Source of the DNA: Candidatus Sulfopaludibacter sp. SbA3 | GTDB lineage: Bacteria > Acidobacteriota > Terriglobia > Bryobacterales > Bryobacteraceae | Direction of reading: 5' to 3' | Assembly: GCA_945893365.1 (NCBI GenBank) | Contig: CAMDED010000004.1 | Span: 1-64,000, forward strand | DNA: 64,000 nt | Shown here: positions 19,201-28,913 of the stretch, piece by piece | Layout: the number at the start of each line of letters is the position of its first letter | How positions within the stretch are numbered: the first letter of the stretch is position 1 | Position numbers and translations under genes: made by a program | Notes under the pieces: model-generated | The model's input: only the letters and a program-made list of their open reading frames with translations | Database searches by the model: none | What the model was told of the DNA's origin: nothing

Positions 19201-19478
19201 AACGGGCGTTACTCGCCGCTCCGGGCGATGCCGCGAAGCAGATGGAGTTCATTTCCGCGCACCTGGTGGCCCGGCCGCTCGATGAGCGCGAGCGGCTGAT
19301 CACCCGCAAGGCCTATCAGGACTATCTGCGTTTTTACGATACCAGGCCGGATGAAGCACGCAAACTGATCGCGCAAGGGGATTCGAAACCGGATTCTTCG
19401 CTATCCGCGCCTGAACTCGCGGCGATGACCATGGTCGCCAACCAGCTTATGAACCTCGATGAGGTTCTCGTCAAATAG
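16257..19478 (+). CDS. PSD1 protein: c-type cytochrome, DUF1549, LamG and DUF1553
   Basis: The product of about 1,073 residues has an N-terminal lipoprotein or Sec-type signal ([11 protein letters not shown]). A planctomycete-type cytochrome segment with CFFCHG follows, then DUF1549 ([20 protein letters not shown]), a second heme-like CATCH, and a LamG-like domain in the middle ([13 protein letters not shown]). The C-terminal DUF1553 contains [20 protein letters not shown]. The start at 16257 was chosen because the upstream extension overlaps the divergent gene. The DUF1501 gene begins 11 bases downstream, the standard partner. Confidence 0.87.
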   Translation: MSQMRRAAMLGCLFVLAGSPQQPTPGPKAPTAVPAVAPRKVPTVDFQREIRPILSDNCFFCHGPDKATRLMDLRLDTKEGAFAARKSGSPVVPGDPAASLLYQRINAADKGRLMPPVHSKKVLTDAQKDLLKRWIEQGAPWQEQWAFTAPVRRPLPAVQNIRWPRNPIDRFVLARLEAAGLQPAPEANRRALARRLSLDLTGLPPEPEAVEAFVNNKSPQAYENYVDHLLESRQWGEHRGRYWLDAARYADTHGIHIDNYREMWPYRDWVINAFNRNLPYDRFVVEQIAGDLIPNRTAEQQIATGFHRCNATTNEGGAIVEEIAAIYAKDRVDTTGSVFLGLTVGCATCHDHKFDPISQRDFYSMAAFFRNTTQNPMDGNIPDTPPIVVVPNKEDVERWNEIPGEETRLNGRLKDTRAEAETEFVKWLDGKDRASAESPLEPADELLAVTVSGGTPRFAVKGSPAAVTLPETVAIGEGHIKGRKALRFSGKGLLELPSIDAIEAGRPFSVATWFYMPEGEDNFVVAGQTDRNSKGRGWVFEITARIPMLRITGLAGRSLVLRGNIIDRLKPAAWYHIAFSYDGNRSSSGLRLFLNGKEAASEGGGESGRLKGEIRNFSPLLIGSQGNRYFDGGAVADLRIYGRVLSPEDAALLAQWPALELARRKKTSELTSEEREGFRGYYLNRESSEYMELAGQMQALYAEKLAIGRRGAVTHVQHEKNGSATANVLFRGMYDQPRDKVAANTPSVLPPMSSSLPRNRMGLAQWLVDPSHPLTARVAVNRFWQELFGTGIVKTADDFGSQGEAPSHPELLDWLAVEFRESGWDMKKFYKLLATSATYRQAAVTTPLKLEKDPENRLLSRGPRFRMDAEMVRDYALAASGLLTPTIGGPSVKPYQPDGLWETVAMPGSNTRFYARDSGGNLYRRSLYSFWKRSAPPASMDILNAPTRENCTVRRERTNTPLQALVTMNDVQFVEAARHLAERALLAAPGDAAKQMEFISAHLVARPLDERERLITRKAYQDYLRFYDTRPDEARKLIAQGDSKPDSSLSAPELAAMTMVANQLMNLDEVLVK

Positions 19479-19489
19479 GAGCAGCCCTC

Positions 19490-20971
19490 ATGCAACCATT
19501 CAGCCTCGATCCCATTGCCGACTCGATCTTAGCCGAGACCCGCCGCCAGTTCTTTTCACGAGGCGCCCGCGGGCTCGGAATCGGGGCGCTGGCTAGCCTG
19601 ATCGGCGATGACCTGAAGGCCTCCCCTGCGAGGATTGAAGGCACTGGCGGCTTACCCGGCTTGCCCCACTTTGCCCCCACCGCCAAGAGCGCCATCTATC
19701 TGCACCTGGTCGGTGCGCCGCCGCAGATGGACCTGTTCGACTACAAGCCGGGGATGAAGGATTGGTACGACAAGGATCTTCCCGAATCGATCCGCCGCGG
19801 CCAGCGCCTCACAACAATGACCTCGGGCCAGAGCCGCTTCCCGATTGCGCCTTCCATTTTCAAGTTCAACCAGTACGGACAATCCGGCGCGTGGCTATCG
19901 GAACTGCTGCCGTGGACCGCAAAGATGGCGGACGACATCGCCATCATCCGCACGATGAACACGGAGGCGATCAATCACGAGCCGGCCATTACCTTCATTC
20001 AAACCGGTCAGCAGGTCGCCGGCCGGCCGTGCGTCGGATCGTGGATAGCGTATGGTTTGGGCTCGATGAATCAGGATCTGCCGTCGTTCGTGGTACTCAA
20101 CGCCTCTCACTCCCATCCTAAAGCCGGTGTGCAGGCGATCTCGGCCAAGTTATGGAGCTCCGGTTTCCTTTCGGCGAAGTACGCCGGTGTGGCGCTCCGC
20201 TCCGGCAAGGATCCGGTACTGTTCATCAAGAATCCGGAGGGGGTTCCGCCAGAGATGCGGCGTCGCATGCTCGATGCGCTCGGCGAGCTGAATCAGGTGC
20301 AGCACGAAAAGTCGGGTGATCCCGAGACTCGGGCGCGCATCGCGCAGTATGAAATGGCGTTCCGCATGCAGTCGTCAGTCCCGGAGTTAACCGATCTCTC
20401 GAAGGAGCCTGAAAGCGTATTCAATAGTTACGGGGAAGATTCGCGCAAAGGCGGGACCTTCGCGAACTCCTGCCTGATGGCGCGGCGGCTGGTCGAACGC
20501 GGGGTGCGTTTTGTACAGCTCTACCAGCGCGGCTGGGACGTGCACAGAGACCTTCCCGACGTGCTGCCGTCGCAGTGCAAAGACGTCGATCAGGCCTGCT
20601 ACGCTCTGGTTCAGGATTTGAAATCCCGCGGCATGCTGAAGGACACGCTCGTCATTTTCGGCGGCGAGTTCGGCCGCACAATCTATTCGCAGGGCAAGCT
20701 GACTCCCACCGACTACGGCCGCGATCATCACCCCAGGTGCTTCTCGGTGTGGGCCGCGGGCGGCGGCGTCAAAGGTGGCGTCGTGCATGGCGAGACCGAC
20801 GAGTTCTCGTATAACATCGTGCGCGACCCTGTCCACGTCCGCGATTTCCAGGCCACGATCATGCACTGCTTCGGTATCGATCACGAGCGCTTCGTGTATA
20901 AGCATCAAGGCCTCGCCGCACGCCTGACGGGAGTCGAGCAGGCTAATGCGGTGAAGGCGATTCTGGCTTAG
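19490..20971 (+). CDS. DUF1501 protein (Tat-exported)
   Basis: The 493-residue protein has a Tat-like [20 protein letters not shown] signal, then the DUF1501 sulfatase-like fold: [65 protein letters not shown] and [13 protein letters not shown]. The His and Asp residues in these motifs match the metal-binding layout of the alkaline phosphatase superfamily, though the catalytic nucleophile is uncertain. It follows the PSD1 gene by 11 bases, so the two are probably co-transcribed. Confidence 0.88.
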   Translation: MQPFSLDPIADSILAETRRQFFSRGARGLGIGALASLIGDDLKASPARIEGTGGLPGLPHFAPTAKSAIYLHLVGAPPQMDLFDYKPGMKDWYDKDLPESIRRGQRLTTMTSGQSRFPIAPSIFKFNQYGQSGAWLSELLPWTAKMADDIAIIRTMNTEAINHEPAITFIQTGQQVAGRPCVGSWIAYGLGSMNQDLPSFVVLNASHSHPKAGVQAISAKLWSSGFLSAKYAGVALRSGKDPVLFIKNPEGVPPEMRRRMLDALGELNQVQHEKSGDPETRARIAQYEMAFRMQSSVPELTDLSKEPESVFNSYGEDSRKGGTFANSCLMARRLVERGVRFVQLYQRGWDVHRDLPDVLPSQCKDVDQACYALVQDLKSRGMLKDTLVIFGGEFGRTIYSQGKLTPTDYGRDHHPRCFSVWAAGGGVKGGVVHGETDEFSYNIVRDPVHVRDFQATIMHCFGIDHERFVYKHQGLAARLTGVEQANAVKAILA

Positions 20972-20980
20972 CAGGTTGGC

Positions 20981-20994
20981 GGCGCGATCGCGCC
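20981..20994. repeat. Perfect palindrome between convergent genes
   Basis: GGCGCGATCGCGCC is fully self-complementary and lies between the DUF1501 stop and the stop of the opposing nucleotidyltransferase gene. It has no loop and no T-tract, so terminator function is uncertain. Confidence 0.4.
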
Positions 20995-21008
20995 CAGGCT
21001 CGAGTGGT

Positions 21009-21626
21009 TCACTCCGTCTCCCTTGTGTGCTTCAGTCGCGACGACAATTCAGGTGTCAGCGTCCTCGCGACATCGGGCGTGATGAGGCCGGCGGCGTCCA
21101 TATTGCGAACATGAACCCGATCCTTGTCCCGATACGAAGTGAGTTTCATCCGAATCAGATCCACAACGGGAATCACCATCACTTCCTTGCCCTGGATAAG
21201 TTTTCTTTCAGGATCGATAGGCGGAGCAGGGGCCGGATAGTGCGGGAGAGCCTTCTCGTCGCTGAAGATCAAGTGGACTGCATTCCTGGTGGACTCGGTA
21301 TCGCCGTAGATCAACATATCGACTCCGCCGGCATGGCGAAACCGGAATCCATGTTTTACGGCGTTCCGCCTGATCCGCTCGAAATCTGAACGGCGCACCA
21401 TGATGTTAACGTCTCGCGTCAGGATGGAGTGTTCGGGATTCGCTTCTTCCACGTGAATCAATACTGCAAGTCCACTAATCACTTGATAGGGAATGAGTTC
21501 GGCTGTCAGGGTATCCGCAATCTTATGCAAAATCCCAACCATGTCGAATAAGCGTTCTTCGAACAATGTGTTTACCGCTTCCCCTCGATTCGCCGCATCC
21601 ACGAGGAACTGCTCAAAAGTAAACAT
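21009..21626 (-). CDS. Nucleotidyltransferase-fold protein (AbiEii-like), active site altered
   Basis: The 205-residue protein resembles AbiEii/MNT-type nucleotidyltransferase-fold proteins: ISGLAVLIHVEE followed by LTRDVNIMVRRSDFERI. The usual metal-binding Asp-x-Asp appears as Asp-Val-Asn, so catalysis may be lost. There is no AbiEi antitoxin or similar partner beside it. It lies 51 bases after the PPC-protein gene on the same strand and may be the last gene of that operon or independent. No ribosome site is evident. Confidence 0.5.
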   Translation of the reverse strand: MFTFEQFLVDAANRGEAVNTLFEERLFDMVGILHKIADTLTAELIPYQVISGLAVLIHVEEANPEHSILTRDVNIMVRRSDFERIRRNAVKHGFRFRHAGGVDMLIYGDTESTRNAVHLIFSDEKALPHYPAPAPPIDPERKLIQGKEVMVIPVVDLIRMKLTSYRDKDRVHVRNMDAAGLITPDVARTLTPELSSRLKHTRETE

Positions 21627-21677
21627 TAGCGCGCCGCTTCGACCGCTTCGGTTTGATTCGCGCGACTAATGGCGCCG

Positions 21678-23786
21678 CTAAGGCTTGAGCCCCGCACTCA
21701 GATCCTGAGGCTTGATCGTCAAGCGAAACGGCGCCGCCGATCGCGTCACGAACACGCGGTTGTAGGCAATCTGCCCGATTACCGTCATCAGATAGTTCTC
21801 GAGCGGCGGCGCGTCGGGCTGCGCGCGCAAGGTCACCCGTCCCTGCGTCTCGTCCTTGCCAAGCGCAGTCTTGCTCTGCTTCTCGTCGAACACAATACCC
21901 TTCGGCAGCTTGCTGAACTCCTGCGTCAGAATCCACGAAATCACGTTGAGATCGAGCGGTCCCGTGTATTGATTCCGCGTCACGTTTACGTCTATCGTCA
22001 CCGATTCGCCGGGACGCAGCGTGATCGTCTTCGGAGTCGCTTCGACGATGATGTCGGCCCCATCGGTCACCGCGGCCACCACGGAATTTACTGGCAAAAG
22101 GGTCTTTCCATTAACGGACCCCATGGGGGCGTGCGGCCTCGCGATTCGTTCAAGCCCGCCCGACACGCCGCCAATCGAAATCGCTCTCGCATCCGGCTTC
22201 GCGTTGGGCGATGCCGTGAGCACGATGTTGCCTTGGTCCAGGTGCGGCGGGATGAAGCTTTCCATTACGGTTACGCCGTTCGGCAGCCCGCGCGCAAACA
22301 GCTTCACCGCGCCCGTGAATCCGTTTCTGCGATCCACCGTGACCACCGCCGTGGCCGATTCTCCCGGCCCCATGGGCAGCCGGTCGTCATCGACTATCAA
22401 AGTGAAATCGGGTTGCTGCGGCTTGGCGGAGAGATGATAGACGTGGTCCGCCGAGCCGAAGAGATTCGCGTCACGGATGCGGACTTCGTAGTCGCCATCG
22501 GCGGGCGCGGTCCACTCCAGGCGCGAGTCTTTGTTCGGCGGGATGGCAAGGTTCGCGGCGAAACGGCCGTCATAGCCAACCGTGTTCGCTTGGTCGTCGT
22601 TCGCCTCGATCAGCCGTCCGGTCGAATCGTGAATCTCGAGCAATGCATCGAGAGCCGATCCAAATTCCCGCGCCCGCACTTCGAACTCCAGCCGTTCGCC
22701 CTGCTTCGCGTGGAAGCGGTAGCGGTCGATTTTGCCGTCCGCATCGATGCGCCCACTGATGCCTACGGGCATCGCGATCGACGCCGGCGTCGCCCGTGCA
22801 GGCTCGACCAACTGCGGCAGGTCACTGATTCCCAGCGTCACCAGGTTCGATGCCCCGCTGGGCGACTTGACCTGGAACTCCAGCTTGCCGCGCGCCCCGG
22901 CGGGAACGTCGATTTCATACGGATCGAGACCTTCCAAATGAAAGCCGTGAAGCTGCAGTTTGGCTTTCGATCCGGCGCGGACAACCGGAGGAAACACGGA
23001 GGTCACCTGCGGTCCGGAGAGCACCGACAACGCGTACCACCAGCGGTCTTTGCCCTGCATGTAGCGCGCTTCCCAGAGGTGCAAGTAATACGTGCCGTCC
23101 TTTTCGAAAGCATGGAAAAGCCGCGGATCTTCTCCCATCCAATCGTCGGCGGCAGCCAGCTCGCGGCCATTCTCATCGCGCAGACTGATGGTAATGTCCG
23201 AGAAGGCCCGCTCGAGAAACGGCACAGCCGCTTGCAGGCGCGCTGCATGGACGACGAAGGTGAGCCGGTCGCCGGCGCGGGCGTGAAACTTGTACACGTC
23301 GGCGTCCGCGTCCTCGTCGATGAGGCCGTTGACGGTCTGCGGAATTTCGATGGTTTGTGCTTGCGCCGCTGCGTTATTCGGCTCAGACTCGTTCACTGAC
23401 GGCGCGTCCGAGATCAGCAGACGGCCCTCGGTCGAAAGGCTGCTCTTGGTGACGATGCGAAACGGCCGAATCCCTGGGATGGCGTCTTCGGCCACAGTGA
23501 TCTTTAGCGTGACGCCTTCTCGCGGGAAGCGGTTTACGCGGGCGTTCTTCGGGACCGGCATCTCCTTCCAGCCGGCGATCGTTCCGGTGACGCCTTCTCC
23601 TTCGAACACGACACCGACCGGGTCGCGAAAGTTGTAGTGGCCGGCGACCAGCACTTCGGTGGTCTTACCGCGGCTAACCGCGCCGGGGTAGACCATTTCG
23701 ATTTGCGGATATCCGCGCTCGGCAAACGCGGGCAGGGCGTTGAGAAAGCCGATCACGATCAAGAGTTCAAGGGTTGTTCGTCGCAT
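21678..23786 (-). CDS. Secreted protein with pre-peptidase C-terminal (PPC-like) domains
   Basis: The 702-residue protein has a signal peptide (LLIVIGFLNALPAFAE). An IPT-like N-terminal beta domain follows (YPQIEMVYPGAVSRGKTTEV). Several PPC-like beta-sandwich domains come next, including NESEPNNAAAQAQTIEIP with an AGDRLTFVVHA strand. The ATG at 23786 has an AGGTGG ribosome site and lies 20 bases inside the WD40 gene, so it is coupled to it. Proteins of this form occur in planctomycete-type PSD1/DUF1501 clusters. The exact role is unknown, probably binding or scaffolding in the envelope. Confidence 0.78.
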   Translation of the reverse strand: MRRTTLELLIVIGFLNALPAFAERGYPQIEMVYPGAVSRGKTTEVLVAGHYNFRDPVGVVFEGEGVTGTIAGWKEMPVPKNARVNRFPREGVTLKITVAEDAIPGIRPFRIVTKSSLSTEGRLLISDAPSVNESEPNNAAAQAQTIEIPQTVNGLIDEDADADVYKFHARAGDRLTFVVHAARLQAAVPFLERAFSDITISLRDENGRELAAADDWMGEDPRLFHAFEKDGTYYLHLWEARYMQGKDRWWYALSVLSGPQVTSVFPPVVRAGSKAKLQLHGFHLEGLDPYEIDVPAGARGKLEFQVKSPSGASNLVTLGISDLPQLVEPARATPASIAMPVGISGRIDADGKIDRYRFHAKQGERLEFEVRAREFGSALDALLEIHDSTGRLIEANDDQANTVGYDGRFAANLAIPPNKDSRLEWTAPADGDYEVRIRDANLFGSADHVYHLSAKPQQPDFTLIVDDDRLPMGPGESATAVVTVDRRNGFTGAVKLFARGLPNGVTVMESFIPPHLDQGNIVLTASPNAKPDARAISIGGVSGGLERIARPHAPMGSVNGKTLLPVNSVVAAVTDGADIIVEATPKTITLRPGESVTIDVNVTRNQYTGPLDLNVISWILTQEFSKLPKGIVFDEKQSKTALGKDETQGRVTLRAQPDAPPLENYLMTVIGQIAYNRVFVTRSAAPFRLTIKPQDLSAGLKP

Positions 23787-25440
23787 GTTCCACCTTCGAC
23801 GCGCTTCGGGGCTGTCCCATGTTTAGTAAAATTGCGTTCAATCCGCTCGATGCGGCATACCGGCCGCCCGGTTCCACCGCCAACCACTCGCTCGATTTTT
23901 TCGGTTCGAGTGGATTCCGCGCCATCTGTTTCTGGATCAGCACCAGCCGAAGCGCGCCCGTCTTCGCGTCCCACACGCGAGTCAAGCCATCGCCGCCAGC
24001 CGCCGCGATCTGCTTCGAATCCGGCGCGAACGCTACGCCATACTGCAGATCGTCCGCGTCGATCAAGGTGCGCAGAGGCCGCCCCGTCGAGCCGTCCCAC
24101 AAACGCACGGAGTGGTCCGCTCCCGCGGTCGCGAGCATGGTTCCGTCGGGACTGAAACGCAGGTCGTAAACCGGAGCGGTGTGGCCCGGCAACTTGCGCA
24201 TCGGAATCCAGCCGCGCTCGCTGACGCTGTCGCCGATACTGGTCACGTCCCACCAGCGGATCTCGGGCGACTCCCCGGACGTTACGAGAAATTTGCCATC
24301 GGGACTGAAGGCCAGCGTCAGTATGGCTCTTAGCTCGGGGTTGATGGTTAGAAAGCCCTTGCCGCTCACGGCGTCGGATAGCTTTACGATTCGGTCCATG
24401 CCGCCGGTGGCGAGCGTCTTGCCCTGCCTGTCGAACGCCACGCACTGCACGGTGTCGGAGTGGTCCTGAATGGACGCGATCCGCTTGCGGTCGGCGATAT
24501 CCCAGATCTCGACCGTCTTATCGAAGCTCACCGTGGCCAGGCGCTTCGAGTCCGGGCTGAACGCCTGGTTGAGGATCACCTCTTTGTGCGCCGCGAGTGT
24601 GGCCACCGGTTTCAAGCCCGCGTGCGCGTCGTAGAGACGAATCTCGCCTGGGGAGAAGGGCTTTCCGCCAGCCACGGAAAGCAGCTTTCCGTCGGGACTG
24701 AATAAAAGGCTGTTTACGCCGCCCGCCATGTCGTCCAATTCGCGAACCACGCTCTTCCGCGCCAGATCCCATTCGACCACGCGGCCGAACGCTCCCACGA
24801 GCAGCGAGCCGCCGTCCGGAGTGAACGCCACGGCAGTGACCGGAGCGAGCGGGCCAATCTTCAACGTTAGCCCTTGCGAGTACTTTTGCACGGCGATTTT
24901 TTCCGTGCGCGCGTCCTCATCGACGACGATGGCGCCGGGGATGTCGAGGATCGTGGTCTTCTCCTTGCGGTCGAGCGCTGGAGTGGATTCAATGGGTTTT
25001 CGGCTGCCGAACGGGATGAAGACATTGGTGGGCTTCACGGCGATGCGGACGCCAGGCGCGGCGGGCGCATCGGGCAGCAATGGCCGATCGCCTTCCTTCG
25101 CGCCCTCGCTGATCCACTGCCGCACCGTCGCAACGGTCTCCGGCGAAAGAGGGGTCCCGCCTCTCGGCATGCGGATCGCGGGATCGGAGGATTCCAAGCG
25201 CCGCGCCAGTTCGCTTTCGCCCGGATTACCCGGCGCCACCACGGGTTTCTTCGAGCCACGCACTACAGCATCGTAGGAGTCGAGAGCCAATCCGCCCGAG
25301 ACCGCGGGTTTATCGGTGACGCCGTGGTTGTGGCAGCCGGTACAGTGCTGCTCGAGGATGGGGCGGATGTGTTTAACGAATTGCAACGGCTCGGCAGCCG
25401 CGAGGAGCGGCCAGGCAACGAGGATGAGCCTCCGGCTCAT
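23767..25440 (-). CDS. Planctomycete-type cytochrome plus seven-bladed WD40 protein
   Basis: The 557-residue protein has a short signal, then a PSCyt1-type segment with HCTGCHNHG (CxxCH heme site) and a capping motif around IRMPRGGTPLSP. About seven WD40 blades follow, recognisable by SPDGK-type turns and WD-type endings (VEIWD, VRLWDG, TRVWDA). Its ATG overlaps the DUF1501 stop as ATGA. The architecture suggests an exported electron-transfer or redox protein on a beta-propeller scaffold; this is inference. Confidence 0.85.
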   Translation of the reverse strand: MSRRLILVAWPLLAAAEPLQFVKHIRPILEQHCTGCHNHGVTDKPAVSGGLALDSYDAVVRGSKKPVVAPGNPGESELARRLESSDPAIRMPRGGTPLSPETVATVRQWISEGAKEGDRPLLPDAPAAPGVRIAVKPTNVFIPFGSRKPIESTPALDRKEKTTILDIPGAIVVDEDARTEKIAVQKYSQGLTLKIGPLAPVTAVAFTPDGGSLLVGAFGRVVEWDLARKSVVRELDDMAGGVNSLLFSPDGKLLSVAGGKPFSPGEIRLYDAHAGLKPVATLAAHKEVILNQAFSPDSKRLATVSFDKTVEIWDIADRKRIASIQDHSDTVQCVAFDRQGKTLATGGMDRIVKLSDAVSGKGFLTINPELRAILTLAFSPDGKFLVTSGESPEIRWWDVTSIGDSVSERGWIPMRKLPGHTAPVYDLRFSPDGTMLATAGADHSVRLWDGSTGRPLRTLIDADDLQYGVAFAPDSKQIAAAGGDGLTRVWDAKTGALRLVLIQKQMARNPLEPKKSSEWLAVEPGGRYAASSGLNAILLNMGQPRSASKVEHATNNP

Positions 25441-26765
25441 GCCAGCAACTCGGCAATCGGCTCGCCCCCCTTCACAACCGTGATCGGGCGATTCTCCGGG
25501 GTCCGGTACTCCTCGACCAAAGGGATGCCCAACGCTTGCAGCGTCGTCGCGCAGAGGTCCTGCACGGACACCGGACGCTCGGTCGGATACTCAGACCGCT
25601 GATTTGTTTCGCCGATCACGAGGCCGGTCTTGATGCCGCCGCCGCCGATCCCGAACGCCTGGGTCGCGGGCCAGTGATCGCGGCCGGCTTCCGAATTGAT
25701 CTTCGGCGTACGGCCGAATTCGCCGATGCAGATCACCATGGTCGAGTCCATCATGCCGCGGTCGGCGAGATCCGTCAGCAGCGCCGAGTAGGCCATGTCC
25801 AGAACCGGCAGCAGCTTGTCCTTCAAGTCGTTAAAGTTGTCGCGATGCGTGTCCCATCCAGGCATGCCAACGGTTACATAGCGCACTCCCGCTTCAACCA
25901 GGCGACGCGCCATCAGACAGCTCTGGCCGAACATGGTGCGCCCGTAGGCGTCTCTCAGCTTATCCGGCTCTCCGCCCAGATCGAAGGCCTTCTTCGCCAC
26001 AGGCGAGGTCACAAGCGCATAGGCCTTTTCGTAATAGGCATCCACCTCCGCCACGCGTTCCGCTTTCGCATCGACGTTCCGCTGCCACGTGTCAAGCATG
26101 GACAGCATATGCCGGCGATTGTTCAGGCGTTCGAGATCCACCTCTTTGGCGAGCGTGACGTCCTTGACGCTGAAGCCCGGATCGTTCGCTTTGTCGCCGA
26201 TCTCGAGCGGATTGTGCTCCGCGCCGAGCACTCCCGCATTCAACGCGTCGCGCTTGCGGGCGAAGCTCGGGCCCTGCACGTCGCCGATGAACACGTAGGG
26301 AGGGACGCCGTTGCGATAGCCGGTCTTCCAGCTCACGATCGAACCCTGCGACGGGTAGCGGACGCCCGCGCCCGAAGGCGAAGGTGGATAGCCGGTGTTC
26401 ACCAGTTGGTCGGCGAGCCCGTGCGATCCCTGATTGTGGGTCATCGAGCGGACCAGCGTAAACTTCGAAGTCATGCGGGCGAGCCGCGGCAGATGCTCGA
26501 CGAAGTGGATGCCCGGCGTGGTGGTGGGGATGGTTTTGAACTCGCCGCGCACCTCGGCGGGAGCGTCCGGCTTCGGATCGAAGCTGTCCATCTGGCTGAG
26601 CCCACCGCTTAGCCATAAGAGGATGCAAGAGGTTTCCTTTTTTTGGCCGGCGCGCAGCAGGTGCGGCAGGTTCAGTCCGAACAGCCCGAGCGAGCCGATG
26701 CGGAGGTATTCGCGGCGGCTGACGCCGTCGCATTTGCGATGGGTAATGGTGGGGATATCGATCAT
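25437..26765 (-). CDS. DUF1501 protein (Tat-exported)
   Basis: The 442-residue protein has a Tat-like SRREYLRIGSLGLFGLNL segment followed by [49 protein letters not shown] and GRDHWPATQAFGIGGGGIK, the standard DUF1501 landmarks. It starts 9 bases after the PSD1 stop and overlaps the WD40 gene by 4 bases, so it sits in the middle of one transcription unit. Confidence 0.88.
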   Translation of the reverse strand: MIDIPTITHRKCDGVSRREYLRIGSLGLFGLNLPHLLRAGQKKETSCILLWLSGGLSQMDSFDPKPDAPAEVRGEFKTIPTTTPGIHFVEHLPRLARMTSKFTLVRSMTHNQGSHGLADQLVNTGYPPSPSGAGVRYPSQGSIVSWKTGYRNGVPPYVFIGDVQGPSFARKRDALNAGVLGAEHNPLEIGDKANDPGFSVKDVTLAKEVDLERLNNRRHMLSMLDTWQRNVDAKAERVAEVDAYYEKAYALVTSPVAKKAFDLGGEPDKLRDAYGRTMFGQSCLMARRLVEAGVRYVTVGMPGWDTHRDNFNDLKDKLLPVLDMAYSALLTDLADRGMMDSTMVICIGEFGRTPKINSEAGRDHWPATQAFGIGGGGIKTGLVIGETNQRSEYPTERPVSVQDLCATTLQALGIPLVEEYRTPENRPITVVKGGEPIAELLA

Positions 26766-26774
26766 ATTGCGTAC

Positions 26775-28907
26775 TCAGTGATTAAAAATAAACTCCCGCG
26801 AGTTGAGCAGGACCCACATCAAGTCTTCTAAAACCTTCTTTCTCGACACTTCCGATTCACGGGCGTTCACGAAGTTCATGGCTTTTTGAAGCTCGGCATC
26901 GGAAGGAGCGCGGCTTAAGGTCGCATAGTAGAGGTTCGATACGATCTGCGGCGGCGGCACCAGAGGAAGCAGCGTGGCAATCCGGCCCGCCGGTGACGAG
27001 AGCTTCTCCTGCAAATAATCTCCGTTAATCAAGTGTAGCGCCTGCGTAATGTTACTCTCGTCGCTGCGCGAGCATTCGCAGGGTACCTGGCGCTTCGAGC
27101 GGCCGAATGTATCCAGGAAGTAAGACGGCACTTCGGGGTCGGGAAGCTCCATGGCGCGGGTGCCCTTGGGGAGGCCGCCGAACTTGTCCGGCACGTTGGT
27201 GGCGACGGCAATGGCTTCGAGCAACTGCTCGGCGGTCAGGCGGCGGGGACTGTAGTAGGCGTAAAAAGTGCTGTCCCGCGGACCTCCCGGCGGAGGTTCG
27301 GAATCCAGTTGATAGACGCGCGAGCTGAAGATGCGGCGCAACAGATGCTTCTGATCGAAACCGTGATCGCGGAAGTCGCGGACGAGTGCGTCGAGCAGAT
27401 CGGGTATCGACGGCGGATTGGTGTCGCGGATGTCGTCGAGCGGTTCGATTAAACCGCGTCCCATCGAATATCCCCAAAAGCGGTTCACGAAGTTGCGCGC
27501 GAGCCAGGGGTTGTCCTTGGACGTGAGCCAATCGGCCAGCTTGACGCGCGGATCGCCATCGTAATCGTAACTGCCGCCATCGGGAACGGAGGGCTGCACC
27601 ACCTGCATGGTCTTGGGATGGCGCACGAACCCTGTGGGGCGGATGCGCAGGGTGTTCGCGCCATAGTCGGAGTCCGGCTTCGAATCGATGCGGGCGAAGA
27701 AGGCCGCCAAGCCGTAGTAGTCCGACTGTCCCCATTTTTCAAACGGATGCTGATGGCATTTGGCGCAGCCGATGCGGAGCCCCATGAACGTGACGCTCAC
27801 GGTTTCGGCGGCATCCTCGGGAGTGCGCGACATGCGGAAGAAGGCCGACACTTCCTGGTTATTCGGCTGACCGCGTCCGAGGAGCACTTCGTGCGTCATC
27901 CGGTCGACCGGGCGATTCTGCTCCAGATTGCGCCGCAGCCAGCGCTGGAAGTTCCACATCGCCTTGTCGCCCATGCCGGCGCGGGTGACGCGCAGCAGGT
28001 CGCCCCAGCGGATGGTCCAGAAGTCGGCGTACTCCGGACGTTCGAGGAGGCGGTCGATGAGACGCGCCCGCTTGTCCTTGGAGGGGTCGGCGGCGAATTC
28101 CCGGATCTCCTGTTCCTTCGGAAGAACGCCGATCAAATCCAGATGAACGCGCCGCAAAAACTGCGTGTCGGTCGAGAGCTTTGCCGGACGCAAGCCGAGC
28201 TGCTTCCACTTGGCGGCGACCAGTTCATCGATATAGTTGTTGGGGGTAAATTCCGGGAAACTGGTGGCCTTCGCGTACGGCACGAGCAGGTTCACGACAG
28301 CCGTCTTTCCCATGTACCGGGCGAGCACCGCGCCTGCGCCTCCGGACTTGGCCGTCACAAGGCCGTCACCTGAAACCTCGGCGACGGAGTCATTCAGAAC
28401 TTCCATCCGCGAGAGCGCGGTGACGTCGCGGGTGCTGCCGTCATTGAAGCGCGCCACGACCTTCATCTGCAGCTTCCCATTCGTTTGCATCACGGTCGAG
28501 CCGGGCGACGCTTCGACGGCGGCGAGCAGCGGATCCTGCAACGTAGGAGGAGGCGCGCCGGCGGCTATCCACGATAGCAGCAGATTGTAAGTTGGTGAAT
28601 CGGCCGCGAAGCGCCGGCCGCCGCCATGTGGAATGGAGAGCGAGGGCTTGCGTAAGATCAGGCTTTGGGTAAGGTCGTCAAGATTGAGACGCCTCCCCTT
28701 CAAGTCTTTGGCAATCGCCTCGTAGTCGGCGTCCACATCGAAGCCCAGCAAGGATAGTTTGAAGCCGCCCTTGCCGAATTGGGAGCCATGACACGCCCCG
28801 GAATTACACCCCAGCTTGGTCAGCGCCGGAATGACGCCGTTGCGAAAGCCGGGCGCTTCCTCCGCCGAGGCCACGGCCGCGGCGAGCACGATCCAGATAA
28901 GCAGCAT
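26775..28907 (-). CDS. PSD1-type protein with DUF1549 and DUF1553 and a bacterial Ig-like domain
   Basis: The 710-residue protein has a signal peptide and the GCNSGACHGS segment typical of this subfamily. An Ig-like (BIG2-type) region follows (RFNDGSTRDVTALSRMEVL). DUF1549 comes next (FTPNNYIDELVAAKWKQLGL), then a second CAKCHQHPFEKW heme-like site and DUF1553 (ITQALHLINGDYLQEKL). It begins 6 bases after the Oar-receptor stop, which strongly suggests co-transcription with it. It is a standard partner of DUF1501. Confidence 0.87.
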   Translation of the reverse strand: MLLIWIVLAAAVASAEEAPGFRNGVIPALTKLGCNSGACHGSQFGKGGFKLSLLGFDVDADYEAIAKDLKGRRLNLDDLTQSLILRKPSLSIPHGGGRRFAADSPTYNLLLSWIAAGAPPPTLQDPLLAAVEASPGSTVMQTNGKLQMKVVARFNDGSTRDVTALSRMEVLNDSVAEVSGDGLVTAKSGGAGAVLARYMGKTAVVNLLVPYAKATSFPEFTPNNYIDELVAAKWKQLGLRPAKLSTDTQFLRRVHLDLIGVLPKEQEIREFAADPSKDKRARLIDRLLERPEYADFWTIRWGDLLRVTRAGMGDKAMWNFQRWLRRNLEQNRPVDRMTHEVLLGRGQPNNQEVSAFFRMSRTPEDAAETVSVTFMGLRIGCAKCHQHPFEKWGQSDYYGLAAFFARIDSKPDSDYGANTLRIRPTGFVRHPKTMQVVQPSVPDGGSYDYDGDPRVKLADWLTSKDNPWLARNFVNRFWGYSMGRGLIEPLDDIRDTNPPSIPDLLDALVRDFRDHGFDQKHLLRRIFSSRVYQLDSEPPPGGPRDSTFYAYYSPRRLTAEQLLEAIAVATNVPDKFGGLPKGTRAMELPDPEVPSYFLDTFGRSKRQVPCECSRSDESNITQALHLINGDYLQEKLSSPAGRIATLLPLVPPPQIVSNLYYATLSRAPSDAELQKAMNFVNARESEVSRKKVLEDLMWVLLNSREFIFNH

Positions 28908-28913
28908 GCCACC

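Noticed and set aside
20981-20994. GGCGCGATCGCGCC as a transcription terminator
   Set aside because: No loop and no T-tract; kept only as a palindrome.
21669-23399. 576-codon forward frame opposite the PPC protein
   Set aside because: Rich in Arg and His with no family pattern; the minus-strand gene has a signal peptide, ribosome site and operon context.
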